Assembly: GCA_030704615.1 (NCBI GenBank)
Contig: CM060731.1
Coordinates: forward strand, 7,070,001 to 7,134,000
DNA length: 64,000 nt
Direction: 5' to 3'
From: Takakia lepidozioides
Taxonomy: Eukaryota > Streptophyta > Takakiopsida > Takakiales > Takakiaceae
A program made the translations under genes and the position numbers. This document shows positions 39,483 through 49,194 of the stretch, piece by piece. Each line of letters opens with the position of its first letter. The first letter of the stretch is position 1. The notes under the pieces are model-generated. The model had not been told where the DNA came from and did no database searches. It worked only from the letters and a program-made list of their open reading frames with translations.

Positions 39483-39689
39483 ACAAATAGCAATTTAGCT
39501 TTTTCTATTTCCCCGCCTCTAAGGGATCCTTAGAGTGAATGTAAATAGTAATTTATCTTTTTTTTATTTTCTTACTCTAAGTAATACTTAGATCGAATGT
39601 AAATAACAAATTAGTTTTTTTCTGTTTTTTCACTCTAGAAAACCCCTAGAGCAGCTCTAAAGGATTCTTAGAGCGAATATAAATAGCAA
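39483..39689. repeat. AT-rich diverged tandem repeat, left flank of the non-LTR block
   Basis: Units of roughly 60-85 bp, each with a variant of aaatagcaatttagcttttt followed by ctctaagggatccttagag. The same unit reappears at 51151-51430 on the far side of the inserted block, as expected for one target repeat split by an insertion. Confidence 0.6.
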
Positions 39690-39752
39690 GAGAGAGAGAG
39701 AGAGAAGACTCCGGCCAAAGCCGACGTAACTAAGAGCCACTTCGCCTCATGG

Positions 39753-40610
39753 CTACTGCCCCCTCTCGGGGTCCCTCTCTAAAAGGTGTCCATAGGACAC
39801 TAGGAGCCTAGAGGAGCAAGGTACCGTGGGTACCTGGGGTACCTTGGGTACCCTAGGCACCCCATGAGTCAGAGAAGGGTTAGATTCGAGTTTACGTTTG
39901 TTAGTAATAATAGTTGTGAGGGAGCGGAGGGCTGTCAGGTGTATTGCTTTGAAACATTTATGAATGGAGAGGATAGGGAGTTTAAAGTTAGTGTGTAGTG
40001 CATCGATACTGGCGTTATGAATGCCGCCTCTAGTGCCAGCCGTGATAACCGTCAAAGGACCAGTGACCCAACCCTTATGTCGGAGCGCAAGGATAAGTGG
40101 CGCATATTTTAGCCGTTTGTCTAGCATTGAGTCAGCGGGGTATCGATCATGGCAGTATGTGAACTCAATAAAGTGGATGGTAAGGTTCGGGGTTGGGGCG
40201 GTGGGTGGGGGGGAGTTTATGGGTAAACCATGTACAAGCAAGATGTCCGGGCATAGTCTGGCGGGGCAAGTGCAGGGGGAGGGGGAGCAAGTACAGGGGA
40301 GAAGCCAGTGTGGGACAGTGTGGTCTGCGGGTCGTCCTTGGTAGGTGCCAGCGTTGATTAGCGAGAACCATCTCGTCTTGGCGCGATGTAGGAGGAGTTT
40401 ATGGATGTGCCAGACTGCTTGGTTATGGCGGGTTATACGAAGCCCGTGGATGACCGGGTGTGTGCATTGGCTAAGAAGGTGTGGCCAGGTGTCACGTTCC
40501 TGGTGGGTATGAGAACAGAGGGGACAATGCGGCCAGAAAATGTGTTTACGCTGATGTCCCATATGTTGTGCGTATCGGAATTTAAAGCGTTTGTTTGATT
40601 TGGGCGTCAT
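39753..40610 (-). CDS. C-terminal CCHC finger and restriction-like endonuclease of the non-LTR element
   Basis: Open frame of 285 residues. The N-terminal part carries CPLC, then RDTWPHLLSQCTHP, a C-x2-C-x11-H-x4-C finger of the kind preceding the endonuclease in R2/CRE-type non-LTR elements. The C-terminal half has PDILLVHGLP, then LTIHFIEFTYCHDRYPADSM and KRLKYAPLILALRHKG. This is a PD...E...K-like spacing reminiscent of restriction-like endonuclease domains that nick the target DNA. The assignment rests on layout and local motif, not on a full alignment. Confidence 0.55.
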   Translation of the reverse strand: MTPKSNKRFKFRYAQHMGHQRKHIFWPHCPLCSHTHQERDTWPHLLSQCTHPVIHGLRITRHNQAVWHIHKLLLHRAKTRWFSLINAGTYQGRPADHTVPHWLLPCTCSPSPCTCPARLCPDILLVHGLPINSPPPTAPTPNLTIHFIEFTYCHDRYPADSMLDKRLKYAPLILALRHKGWVTGPLTVITAGTRGGIHNASIDALHTNFKLPILSIHKCFKAIHLTALRSLTTIITNKRKLESNPSLTHGVPRVPKVPQVPTVPCSSRLLVSYGHLLERDPERGQ

Positions 40611-40826
40611 AGTAGCTAGCTGCTTTGGAGTGCCAAAAGTAGTTTGAGAGTTTGTTATGGAGTACTGCGGATTGTGTCCATTTCTATATGTATATTTTAG
40701 TGTGGTTAGCAGATACCGAGGTTTGCTTATTGGCTTCTCGAGTAAGGGTTTTCAAAAGGTTGCGTATGGGACGAGGTGCAAGGGGGTCGGGTACGGGGTG
40801 TATTAGCCAGAATGGGTGGGTATGTG

Positions 40827-41400
40827 CTATGTGGATGGGATCATTGGTAGGGTCAATAGGGGGTTCGTCGGCACCTTCCTGGGCAAGAAGGTCGGCAGCC
40901 TCGTTCCCCGGATACCTGTGTGTGCGCGTACTTTGATAAAGTGAATGGTGGGTTGGTTGATGGAGATAGCCAGGTTGGCGATGGCTGTGATGAGATTACG
41001 GTCAGAGTGATAATGGTGAGAAGATGGGCAGGAGAGGTGGTTGCGGATGAGAAAGAGAGGTGAGGCTGTCTGTGAAGATATAATGTGGAGGGGAGAATGA
41101 GGACAATTGGGTGAGCGCTTCAAATATTGCCATTAGTTATGCACGAAGTATGGTAGCAGGACCAGGAAGTCTGTGAGCGGTGCCCTGATTGGTAGCAGCA
41201 TGGTATACTCCATAACATGCATGGGAGCCGGTGAGGGAGCCGTCGGGTGTAGTGGGAGTGGGATGGCGGAAAATTTGGAAAGTATAATTTGGCAATAGGA
41301 TGGGAGGGGCGGTGGGGAGGGAGGGAGCGTTGGGTAAGGGACGGGCGCAGTATCGCCCTTTTCCATGCCTTGCTTAAGTTAATCCTAGTGAGTGGGCCAG
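40827..41400 (-). pseudogene. RNase H domain of the non-LTR element (frame-broken)
   Basis: The frame 40827-41123 includes SLFLIRNHLS-like text (PLFLIRNHLSCPSSHHYHSD) and TIHFIKVRAHTGIRGTRLP. The latter is the HxG..GNExAD block of RNase H with the GNEAAD part shifted out of frame. The start of the domain lies in the neighbouring frame above 41123. RNase H would remove the RNA strand after reverse transcription. Frameshifts make it non-functional. Confidence 0.6.
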
Positions 41401-42005
41401 GTGGGGTGAGGACTGGGTGTGTGAGATGGTGGGGGTAGATGGTGGTTTTTAGCTTGTGAGTGCGCTTAAGGAATTGATCCAGTAAGGCAGGGAAGGTGGG
41501 AGGTATGGTGGGAATGCGTGGTGTGGTGGACATGAAGGAGAAGGGTAAGGGTGGGTTCTTTGTAACGAAGGATTGGGGAGGGGCCGGGTGTGGATGTACC
41601 GGAGCTGGTTAGGTTCGATAGCAGCGAGGAGTGAGGAGTGTTACGATTGTAGGTAGGGTTGGGGGAGGGGGTGGGGACTGTTGGGTAGCTTTTGGTGAGT
41701 GAGTAAGAGGATCGTGACGTTTGATGGGAAGAGAGTGTGTGGCCATACGGGCCCATTGGAGGGCCCCATGTGTGAGGGGGCCTGAAGGGGGTGGGCAAGC
41801 AATCCCCTCCCGCCCCCATGCGTGTTGGGTGGCATGTCCGGTGGCTCCGAAGATGCAGTCTCGGGGGTGGGGGCTAGCAAAAGTTGTGATTCCCATCGCG
41901 CATGTAAGCGGACTGGAATAATATGAATGAGTGAGTTCGAAGGTGGTAACAAGCAGAGAGAGGATATCAGGGGGGATGGTAGTGTCGTGCGCATACATAT
42001 CGCTA
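41400..42005 (-). pseudogene. Possible PCIF1-like methyltransferase-type domain of the non-LTR element
   Basis: Frames 41609-42010 and 41466-41819 together read SLLVTTFELTHSYYSSPLTC, SPHPRDCIFGATGHATQHAW, GIACPPPSG, ALQWARMATHSLP and ILLLTH. The succession SPL, then a D-x2-FGA-x-G block, then a PPP motif followed by a helix and a hydrophobic strand, resembles the core of PCIF1-type adenine methyltransferases (FGS.G then NPPF). The Asn of NPPF is not seen here. The PCIF1 resemblance is an inference from memory of that pattern. Frameshifts interrupt it. Confidence 0.35.
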
Positions 42006-42044
42006 CACAACTACATCGTTGTCCAAAACCACAAAACATGTGCA

Positions 42045-42180
42045 CACCACACACTAGTATACCACTAGTCCACCACTAGTCCAGCCACTAGATCCAAAAC
42101 ACTAGTCCAACCACTAGGCTACAACTAGTCAGTCACTAGGCTGCCACTATGCTGCCTACTATGGCAGTCACTAGTCCACA
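42045..42180. repeat. cactag-rich short repeats
   Basis: At least seven spaced occurrences of cactag, many as ccactagtcca, in about 135 bp at the 3' side of the methyltransferase element. Confidence 0.6.
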
Positions 42181-42393
42181 CAATCGCCCCCCTAGCTGGT
42201 GCTTAGGTCCCTCTAAGTTCAGGTAGCCACAAGATGTGATAGTGACCATAGTCCTCCACCACTATCCCTACTACACTCCAACTCGATAGATCAAGAGGCC
42301 GGGTACAAGAGTTGCCCCATCGTTAGTCGCCGTCTTGCAACCTGTGAACTTTGACTCCTATGAGTTTGGCCTCCCATGTCTTGTGAGCTGCCA

Positions 42394-42665
42394 CTAGTCA
42401 TATCCACTGCCACTATCCCAAGCAGTGTGGACATAACCAAATCCATCAGGAACCCTCTCAAGAGGTGGTGTCAAGTATCCCATGTGCCAACCTCTGAGCA
42501 CGATCACACACCAGCATAGTGGCGGCACCACGAACATGCCCACATAGCATGCAACGCAATCCTGCAGGTACCACTGCAAGGTTGGGATCTATCCTCCAAT
42601 CCACATGTGGAAGATGACATGGCGCACAATTATGCATATGGTCCTTCCATACCATGCCATCTCGA
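42394..42665 (-). pseudogene. PHD-finger remnant downstream of integrase
   Basis: Frame 42458-42772 ends with VVPAGLRCMLCGHVRGAATM then LVCDRAQR. One base away, frame 42394-42579 continues GWHMGYLTPPLERVPDGFGY. Read together these give C-x2-C, C, and WH-M-G-x-L-T-P-P-L-E-x-V-P, the signature of a PHD zinc finger, which reads histone H3 tails. The second Cys of the CDRC pair, the Cys after HMG and the last Cys pair have been lost, and a one-base frameshift lies between the halves. It occupies the place where chromoviruses carry a chromodomain. Confidence 0.65.
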
Positions 42666-42970
42666 CCCTCCAGAATCAACACTCCTGAAGGCAACACCGC
42701 CCTAACCCTTAGAATCACACGTCCTGCTGTTGTGACATCCAGGTCGTAGCGTTGTCTGTTGCAGATACACATAGTCCCCAGTGGTGGGGGAGGAAACGCC
42801 GAACACCTGGCGCCAATATCCCCTCCAGAATCAACACTCCTGAAGGCAACACCTCCCTAACCCTTAGATCACACGTCCTGCTGTGACATCCAAGGTCGTA
42901 GGCGCTGTCTGTTGCAGATACACATAGTCCCAGGGTGGAAACGCCGAACACCTGGCCAATATCCCCCTCC
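42666..42970. repeat. 155-bp tandem duplication in the integrase tail
   Basis: Two copies start with ccctccagaatcaacactcc at 42666 and 42821 and run through gttgcagatacacatagtcc and cgccgaacacctgg. They duplicate the coding segment LRVREVLPSGVLILEG. Confidence 0.85.
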
Positions 42971-42987
42971 ACGTATAGTGGCATACC

Positions 42988-44080
42988 TCAATGTGTCTCG
43001 GTGTTGGACAATAGCAAGATTCTCATAATAGACGCAGGCAAATCTGGCTTTCGGCCAAAGAGAAGGAAATATGGTGAGAAGGAGGCAAGTGATGCTTGCT
43101 TGCTAAACCTGTAGCCCATAGCTAGCCAAGGTACCTGAAGATCCCAATCTCCTAGGTGTCCTTTTTGCAAGCCATACTTGCGCAAACCCCTCTTCACCGT
43201 CTGCACCACTCTCTCTGCCTCCTCAGGATGATCCCGAGAAGTGGTACAATGGTCTATCAAGGCTTTATCACCAAGCCGAAACTCCCCCAAACTCCTCTCC
43301 CTTGGTCCGTGAGTACCTCAGCTGGAACACCGAATCGGCTAAGCACACGATCCAGGAATGCATACGCAACCCCCTCACTAGCTTTGTTAGGCAATGGAAC
43401 CAACTCAATCCACTTGGAGAAGTGCTCCACCATCACCAACACATATTTGTGGTGACGCATCGTCAGTGGCAAAGGCCCTGCAAAGTCAAGACTCCACCTG
43501 TAGCCCAATCCCATGATGGGTAAATGATGCAATTGTGGTGTAGGGGCGTTGAATGAAGCACGCACCCTGTCACACACCATGTACCTAGCCACGAACTATT
43601 GCACCTCTGTGTGCATACCACGCCACCAATACTGCCCCTGCAGTAAACTATGAGTGCGTCGCACTCCAAAATGCCCAACTCCTCATGGGCATGCCGCACT
43701 AACCGTGCACGCTGTGTTGGGTGAGGCACAATCCTCACCCGACCATCCTCCCACACTCGAAGCAGGTGTATCCCCTCCCACTTGAACCTCTTGGCTCGTT
43801 GTAGGATCCGATCCGTCTCCTTGGTAGTCACACTAGCTGCCGTGTCTCCAGTGCGGAGGTAGTCCAACACAACCGAATCCTCATGTATATCTCTGGCACC
43901 ACCTGACTCATCACTAGCCTCAGGGTCCTCAGACACTCCGTCCACAGTCATCCTGTGTAGGTCGAACCTGACTCCCGAAGCCAAGATACACAAAAAGGCA
44001 GATGCATGCCATCCCGGCACCATCTCCTCGTCCGTCTCACCATGCCACCGAGCTCCAGTGTCATCCGCTGGCTCGTGCAT
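42988..44080 (-). pseudogene. Integrase of the methyltransferase-bearing gypsy element
   Basis: Catalyses insertion of element cDNA. From the right: a linker with LQRAKRFKWEGIHLLRVWED, the HHCC finger beginning RHAHEELG, then the core in 43257-43592. Catalytic Asp is in SLDFAGPL (about 43487), second Asp in VLTDQG (about 43307), and Glu in HPEEAERVVQ (about 43215). The sequence then runs to KRGLRKYGLQKGHLGDWDLQ. Three frames are needed to read it all, so it is broken, but the DDE triad is preserved. Confidence 0.85.
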
Positions 44081-44089
44081 GGATGCGAC

Positions 44090-44618
44090 TCAATCCATCC
44101 GAATCCCTATGACCAAACACGGTCGATGTACAACCTGAACATGTCTCTCGTGCTCCTCCACCGTAGCACGAGAGGCAAAGCAATTCCTGTAAGCCTCAGG
44201 AACCGCCGTATACGTCGTCTCTCTCCTCTGTGACAATAGGTCCAATGTTAGGCTCCCATTGCCCTTCGTAACTGCAACCTTAAGTCCAGCAGACTTAGAA
44301 GTAGAGGACGCATCCGTGGTTGCTATGCCGCAACCCTCTTGAGCCGTACTCCCTGCCTGCTCAGGCAATGACAAGGCCCTCATCCTGCCCCATCATCTCA
44401 TCCTTGAGGACCTCCTCAACCTGAAGAATCCCCAACCTCATCCCTCACAGCCCGCCATTGGCTGCCACCTTTTCCCTCTGAACCTCGAGCACCTCCCACG
44501 TGTGCCATGGATTGTCTACACCCTGTGGTCCTCACCGGCTCGCCCCACCACTGCCTGTACCGTCTCAAGTAGGCAGAGAGACTGTGTCAAGGGAAGTGTA
44601 CTCCGCACTCTGCGTTGC
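44090..44618 (-). other. Linker between methyltransferase and integrase
   Basis: The short frame 44090-44383 carries no RT or RNase H motif. With the DNMT domain reaching 44.62 kb and integrase flanking sequence starting by about 44.0 kb, only some 0.5 kb remains here, too little for RT plus RNase H (usually over 1.2 kb). Confidence 0.5.
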
Positions 44619-45859
44619 TCAAGCCATAGCCAAGCTGATAATCCAGGTCAAGCAATTGATCCATTGCTTGCCCCAACACCTGACAACGTGATGCCTCAGA
44701 AAGAGACGACAACCGCCGTGGTACCAGTGGTAAAAACCCATTGCCTGCTCACGCTCGTCAGCATTAGGCTCCACTAACTGCTGCAACTGAGCATCCCACA
44801 AGAGGCAAGGTCCACTATCCCGGAAAGCATGCGATCCTGGGAAGTTGAGCAGTGTAGGTAATGCTGCTCGTGGTTGACCCACCTTGTTAACCACTGCCAA
44901 AGGCGAACGGTCATCGTGTCTCACACGCCGAGACTGCCTCCCTGTGTCCAGAATGCTATCCACTGTGAGATGTGCTGGCCGCTGCACCCCATCAAATGCA
45001 TGCTTGAGCAGTGCGGGTGGCATCAAGTTAGTCCATCATAGCCGTGGACGATGAGCCCGTGACCCCACTGTAGCTGCATCTAGCAACACTGCTGACCCAA
45101 GCCACGACCGGACTTGATGCACACTGGCCATTACCCTGGCCCGAGAATCGCTCATCAGTGGCACATTCTCCAAGATGTATGCTGGAGATACAGCTTGATG
45201 AAGCTGCAAGTGGCGCAAAACCCGCACCATCTCCCAAAACAGACCCAACCTTGAATCTCGCAATCCATTGCCATGCCCGGCTGATGAATGCCCTTGGCAG
45301 GGCCAACCTGCCACTACCAGATCAATGGAGCCAACCCGCTCCAAATTTTGCGCCCCCAGCAACGAAATGTCTGCTGGCAAGGCCTGCTGATATCCACGAA
45401 CTGCAGACACCGGCAACAACTCAAGGTATTACTGCACCAACTGAGCAACATGGCGAAGTGAAACGCGTCGTGCAGTCTCATCCCTCTCCACATATAGGTA
45501 ACACCGAACTCGTACACTGCCTGTAACACAGCAGCCAATCCGGTGCTGATCCCGCCAAACAAGTCCAGAAGACAAATGTCTTCATCCGGATACTGCCACA
45601 CAATAGGTGTGGTATCCAATGGTAACAACGGAGGTGGTCCTGGTGCAATCCCCACACTCTCCTCCTCTCCTGATGGTACAAAAGCCTCCACCCAGGCTTG
45701 TTGCACCCGTCGATCAGCAACCCGCTGCAAATCCTTGCTCGTGCCCCACAATGGAGTCTGAGCAACCATGGCAGGCAACTCCACCATACCATACATGTCA
45801 TCCTGCTCTAGAGATCCCAGAGGTGACACATCCTCTGAATGAGCGTTGCCCTCTAGCAA
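44619..45859 (-). pseudogene. Cytosine-5 DNA methyltransferase domain (DRM/DNMT3-like motif layout) in pol
   Basis: Would transfer a methyl group from S-adenosylmethionine to C5 of cytosine in DNA. Motif I, the cofactor loop, is ICLLDLFGGISTGLAAVL at about 45577-45524. Motif IV with the catalytic Cys is LVVAGWPCQGHSSAG, with PCQG at about 45302. Motif VI ENV is in PAYILENVPL at about 45170. A motif VIII-like block is DAATVGSRAHRPRL near 45056. A motif IX/X region has VEPNADEREQAMGF (about 44733-44770), and VLGQAMD lies in another frame near 44660-44680. The linear order I-IV-VI-VIII-X holds. Frameshifts at about 45500 and 45030, a TAA before motif IV and decay after AMGF prevent translation as one chain. 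Confidence 0.88.
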
Positions 45860-45868
45860 CTCTGCAGG

Positions 45869-46201
45869 CTAAGTCACTGCAGCTGTGAATGCTGCTAGTG
45901 TCGGCATCTTGCCCCGCTGGGCAACTGCAACTCCTCCTATGAACGTCACAGAGAGCTGCACACGCCGGCCCTCCCCTGAGTGCCATCTAGGCCTATAAGA
46001 AGCTGACTCCTCCCAAAAATCCAGGGTGAAGCCCATGGGGTACAACACTGCCCCACCAACTAGGACATCGTACGATACCGCGTCTGTCACAATGGCCTTG
46101 GCTTGCATCACTTAGCCATCTATAGGGTGATCCGGCCATAGTCTGATAGCCAACTCACGCCGTGTCATGCCCCGAGCCTGCTCCGATCCTCCCAGAGACG
46201 T
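45869..46201 (-). pseudogene. Protease-to-methyltransferase connecting segment
   Basis: The frame 45869-46111 reads AIVTDAVSYDVLVGGAVLYP then GFTLDFWEESASYRPRWHSG, the C-terminal part of a retropepsin-like region with its LVGG strand. Stops separate it from the frame on either side. Confidence 0.55.
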
Positions 46202-47470
46202 CTATATCTGGAAAGGACAAGGCTCCATATCCGCCTCCGTGAGGCCCAAGCCTGCAATAACAGCTCTGCCCAACATCAATGGCTGAGCTCTCGAGTCCAA
46301 CAAGACCCGCAGTGGCCGGTACCTCTTGCCTGCCGGTCCACTCAAACAGAAAATGCCATCCTGGTTGTCTAACATGACAACTCCAGGTGTCACCATGGCG
46401 CGCTCAATGGTTGGCCTAGCTGGCAGCTCCATCAACCTGGCAGCTGCAACTTGCCATGGCACCGCCGTGGCAGTCTTGACCCTCAAATCCGAGGATCCCT
46501 CCGGCACTACACCTCCCACTATCTCCGCAGAAGATGAAGTAACCTCCCCACTCTCACAGAGTGTAGCTGCCAGCCTGAACACCTCAGCTGGTCTTACCCC
46601 CGGCGTCGCAATCATGGTAGCCGAGAACAATGGAGCCTGACACATAGATGTGGCCGCTCCTAGCAGCACACTAACTGTCGTAGCCTTGGCAACATTAGGT
46701 AGTGGTGCTACCCGTGTAGCTCTCCCCAATGGCATAATAACCTCCGCCTCGGTAACAGTCGGGTGAGAACTAGGTGCCATGGATGGCGTCGACACTGTCT
46801 CCGCCAATGTGAATGACTGAGGAAGCCTAGCCTGACGGCTTGCCTCCCCACGTTGTGGATCCAACTCCACCTCTGCACCTTGTGGCTCAGGAACTCGTGC
46901 TGCTCCTCGAGTCATGGTTGCAGCAGACTCCACCTGCACTAGTGGTAGTGCTGCTCCGTACATGAATCCCATGCCTCCCATATCTCCTCCCTCAGGAGCA
47001 GGAGGTGGACCATCCGGCCTTGGAGCCGGTACCACCTGAGCTCTAGCCATGGCAGCAAGCCTCTGCTCTAGCAGCTGAAGCCGGTTGGCCATGCCTTGGT
47101 CAACACCCTGACCTCCGTGTTCTTGGCCATGTTGAGCTTGCCCTTGGCCTACACCCTGTGCCTGGCCACCTCGTCCTCTTTGGGCTGCTCCCCCTCGCCT
47201 CCGGCCACCATTGTTCCCTTGGAACTGGCCTGGGCGCAACTTGGGATGCAAACCATAACACTGGGCCTCTCCATGCTCGTGCTTGCCACAATGCCCACAC
47301 TGCAACTGTGCAGGCTCTGCATGTGCCGGCCCTTTGCCTCCCTCTGGGCAATCCTTCTTGACGTGGGGTCCTCCACATGTCCAACACATCACATCCGCCC
47401 GTTGTTGGCGTGCAAATGAAGGGAGAGACCCCTGCATCTGAGGTCCTCTCTGCCATTCCCTGAGCTTCAC
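46202..47470 (-). CDS. Nucleocapsid and aspartic protease region of the gypsy element
   Basis: Open frame of 422 codons, beginning directly after an in-frame TAG that separates it from gag. Two zinc knuckles of form C-x2-C-x4-H-x4-C: CWTCGGPHVKKDC and CGHCGKHEHGEAQC. A Gly/Gln-rich stretch follows. Near the C-terminus, RVLLDSRAQPLMLGRAVIAG sits where retropepsins carry the catalytic DSG/DTG, but here the Gly is replaced by Arg, which should inactivate the protease. The start codon is not ATG, in keeping with a polyprotein rather than a separate gene. Confidence 0.78.
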   Translation of the reverse strand: MKLREWQRGPQMQGSLPSFARQQRADVMCWTCGGPHVKKDCPEGGKGPAHAEPAQLQCGHCGKHEHGEAQCYGLHPKLRPGQFQGNNGGRRRGGAAQRGRGGQAQGVGQGQAQHGQEHGGQGVDQGMANRLQLLEQRLAAMARAQVVPAPRPDGPPPAPEGGDMGGMGFMYGAALPLVQVESAATMTRGAARVPEPQGAEVELDPQRGEASRQARLPQSFTLAETVSTPSMAPSSHPTVTEAEVIMPLGRATRVAPLPNVAKATTVSVLLGAATSMCQAPLFSATMIATPGVRPAEVFRLAATLCESGEVTSSSAEIVGGVVPEGSSDLRVKTATAVPWQVAAARLMELPARPTIERAMVTPGVVMLDNQDGIFCLSGPAGKRYRPLRVLLDSRAQPLMLGRAVIAGLGLTEADMEPCPFQI

Positions 47471-48510
47471 CTAAGCCCCCTTGTTGCCTTGAGCACGTTG
47501 AGGTAGTGGTTGGCTAGGAGCACCACTACCCCGTGGTGTCTCCTTAGCAAATCCCACCATGACCACTCGTTCCTCCACCATGTTGAGCTCTATCCGCTCT
47601 GCCAGCAAAAACACATTTGCTAAGGTGGGTTGGGCCGCTTGTAGGAGAGTTGCATCCCGCACCCTTCTCCTCAGCTCCTTGTCCAATATCCCATACCAGA
47701 ATTGGACTGCCTGAGCTTCCGTAACCCCTTGGGTTATATTTATCAAGCGCCTCATGCGAGTGAAAGCCTCCCTCAAGCTCTCAGTAGGCTTCCGTTGGAA
47801 CTCTTGCAAGCTCCGCAACTTCTCTGTCCTCACCCCTTGGTAGTTCCCTCTCAACTCTTCGAAGAACTCCACAACAGGGTTGAAGGCAGGCACGGGTACT
47901 GGTGCTGGTGCGGTAGTGGCTTGGGTGGACGTCGTAGCTACGGTACCACTAGTCCTACTAGTCCCACTGCTGCTTGCTGAAGCTGCTGGTGCAGCGGCAG
48001 GTGTAGCCACTGCCCTCGTGACTCTAGTGCCCCTAGTGATGGAGACATAGTCAGGTGACCAGTACATCCTCCACTCCTCGATCTCATGCCCCCACCTGAA
48101 CTCATGGTAATCATCCATAGGCGGCCCCTCAAGGTGCTGAAACAGCCCCTTCCATGCCATGATAGGCGTAAATAGTTGTGGATTGCGCATTGCTGCAAAT
48201 CACACCAACTATCAAACTCTTGGATAAAATCATCCAACTCGATGGTGCCCATCGCCCCAGAGTACCTTCGTGGCCCCTTGGTAGCTCCATACATCTCCTC
48301 CATTGTGTCCCACAACAATGGCAAGGAAACAACTTGCACCGCCGGTATGAGTCCTCCTGATTCACAATCCGAATCAGAACCTTCCGTAGAAGACACAAGA
48401 GGTGAAGGTGGTCTAAACTGCACACCTCGTCTCATGTATCCACTAGTATTGCTAGTGCTGGAACCGGCACTGTCCCCAGCAACTAGTGGTACCTCCGTGT
48501 TGACACTCAA
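47471..48510 (-). pseudogene. Gag (capsid) of the gypsy element
   Basis: Two frames joined by a frameshift near 48185. The first, from ATG at 48510, reads SGYMRRGVQFRPPSPLVSST and KGPRRYSGAMGTIELDDFI. The second, to 47471, has QLFTPIMAWKGLFQHLEG, LRSLQEFQRKPTESLREAFT and TEAQAVQFWYGILDKELRRR, the Retrotrans_gag-type capsid pattern. A terminal TAG precedes the nucleocapsid frame. The homologous start is repeated at 20663-20938 on the other strand. Confidence 0.8.
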
Positions 48511-49194
48511 CCAGTCATGAACATGTCCCTAACCCCCTCTCCACAAGGTAACCGGGTAGAGAACCTGTTGCGGCTTATGGTTTGGAATACTAAGTTCATA
48601 ACATAGCCTACACCTGTACCTGCATCCACCGCAAGCAATCCTATGGTTGGCTGGTCATCACCTCCAACCTCACCACAGGAGAAACAATGATGGTCTGGTT
48701 GGTCATCACCCCAGCCTCACCATCGACAACATGCTCTAGGACTGGCCGGTGATCAAATCCGGACCAATCACCTATAAAAACAAGCACACACACAAAACTA
48801 GCATGGCGCACAGTCAAGCATGCAGGTATAGAGGGGATCCAAACACAAGAAATCAGAACGACAACTCCCCCACATAAAAAACAACTCCTCGGTGTTGCTC
48901 CTGCAAGGACACCCCAGCCCAAACCCGGACTGACTTTTGCCTCCACCTACGGAAAGGTCTTGGCCTAATGAGAGGGTGGAAACTATGAGGAAGAGAAGCT
49001 AAAGCAATGCCTAACCCCAGCATGCCCTCATCCCAACATTCTTCCTCTCCTCTCTTCCCTCACTTGCATGACCATGGGAATATCATGAAGATACTCCTCA
49101 AACCGCCCTCCACGAGCTTCAAAATTCGGCCTTGAAGACCACATGCCAGTCCTTAGGCCGTCCACTAGTGCCTCGACGAGTCAGCACAGGCCAT
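48511..49194 (-). other. Leader of the gypsy element upstream of gag
   Basis: Non-coding. The part at about 48590-48720 is shared with the leader of the gag fragment at 20445-20660. On the plus strand it contains three spaced copies of ggtcatcac. Confidence 0.5.
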
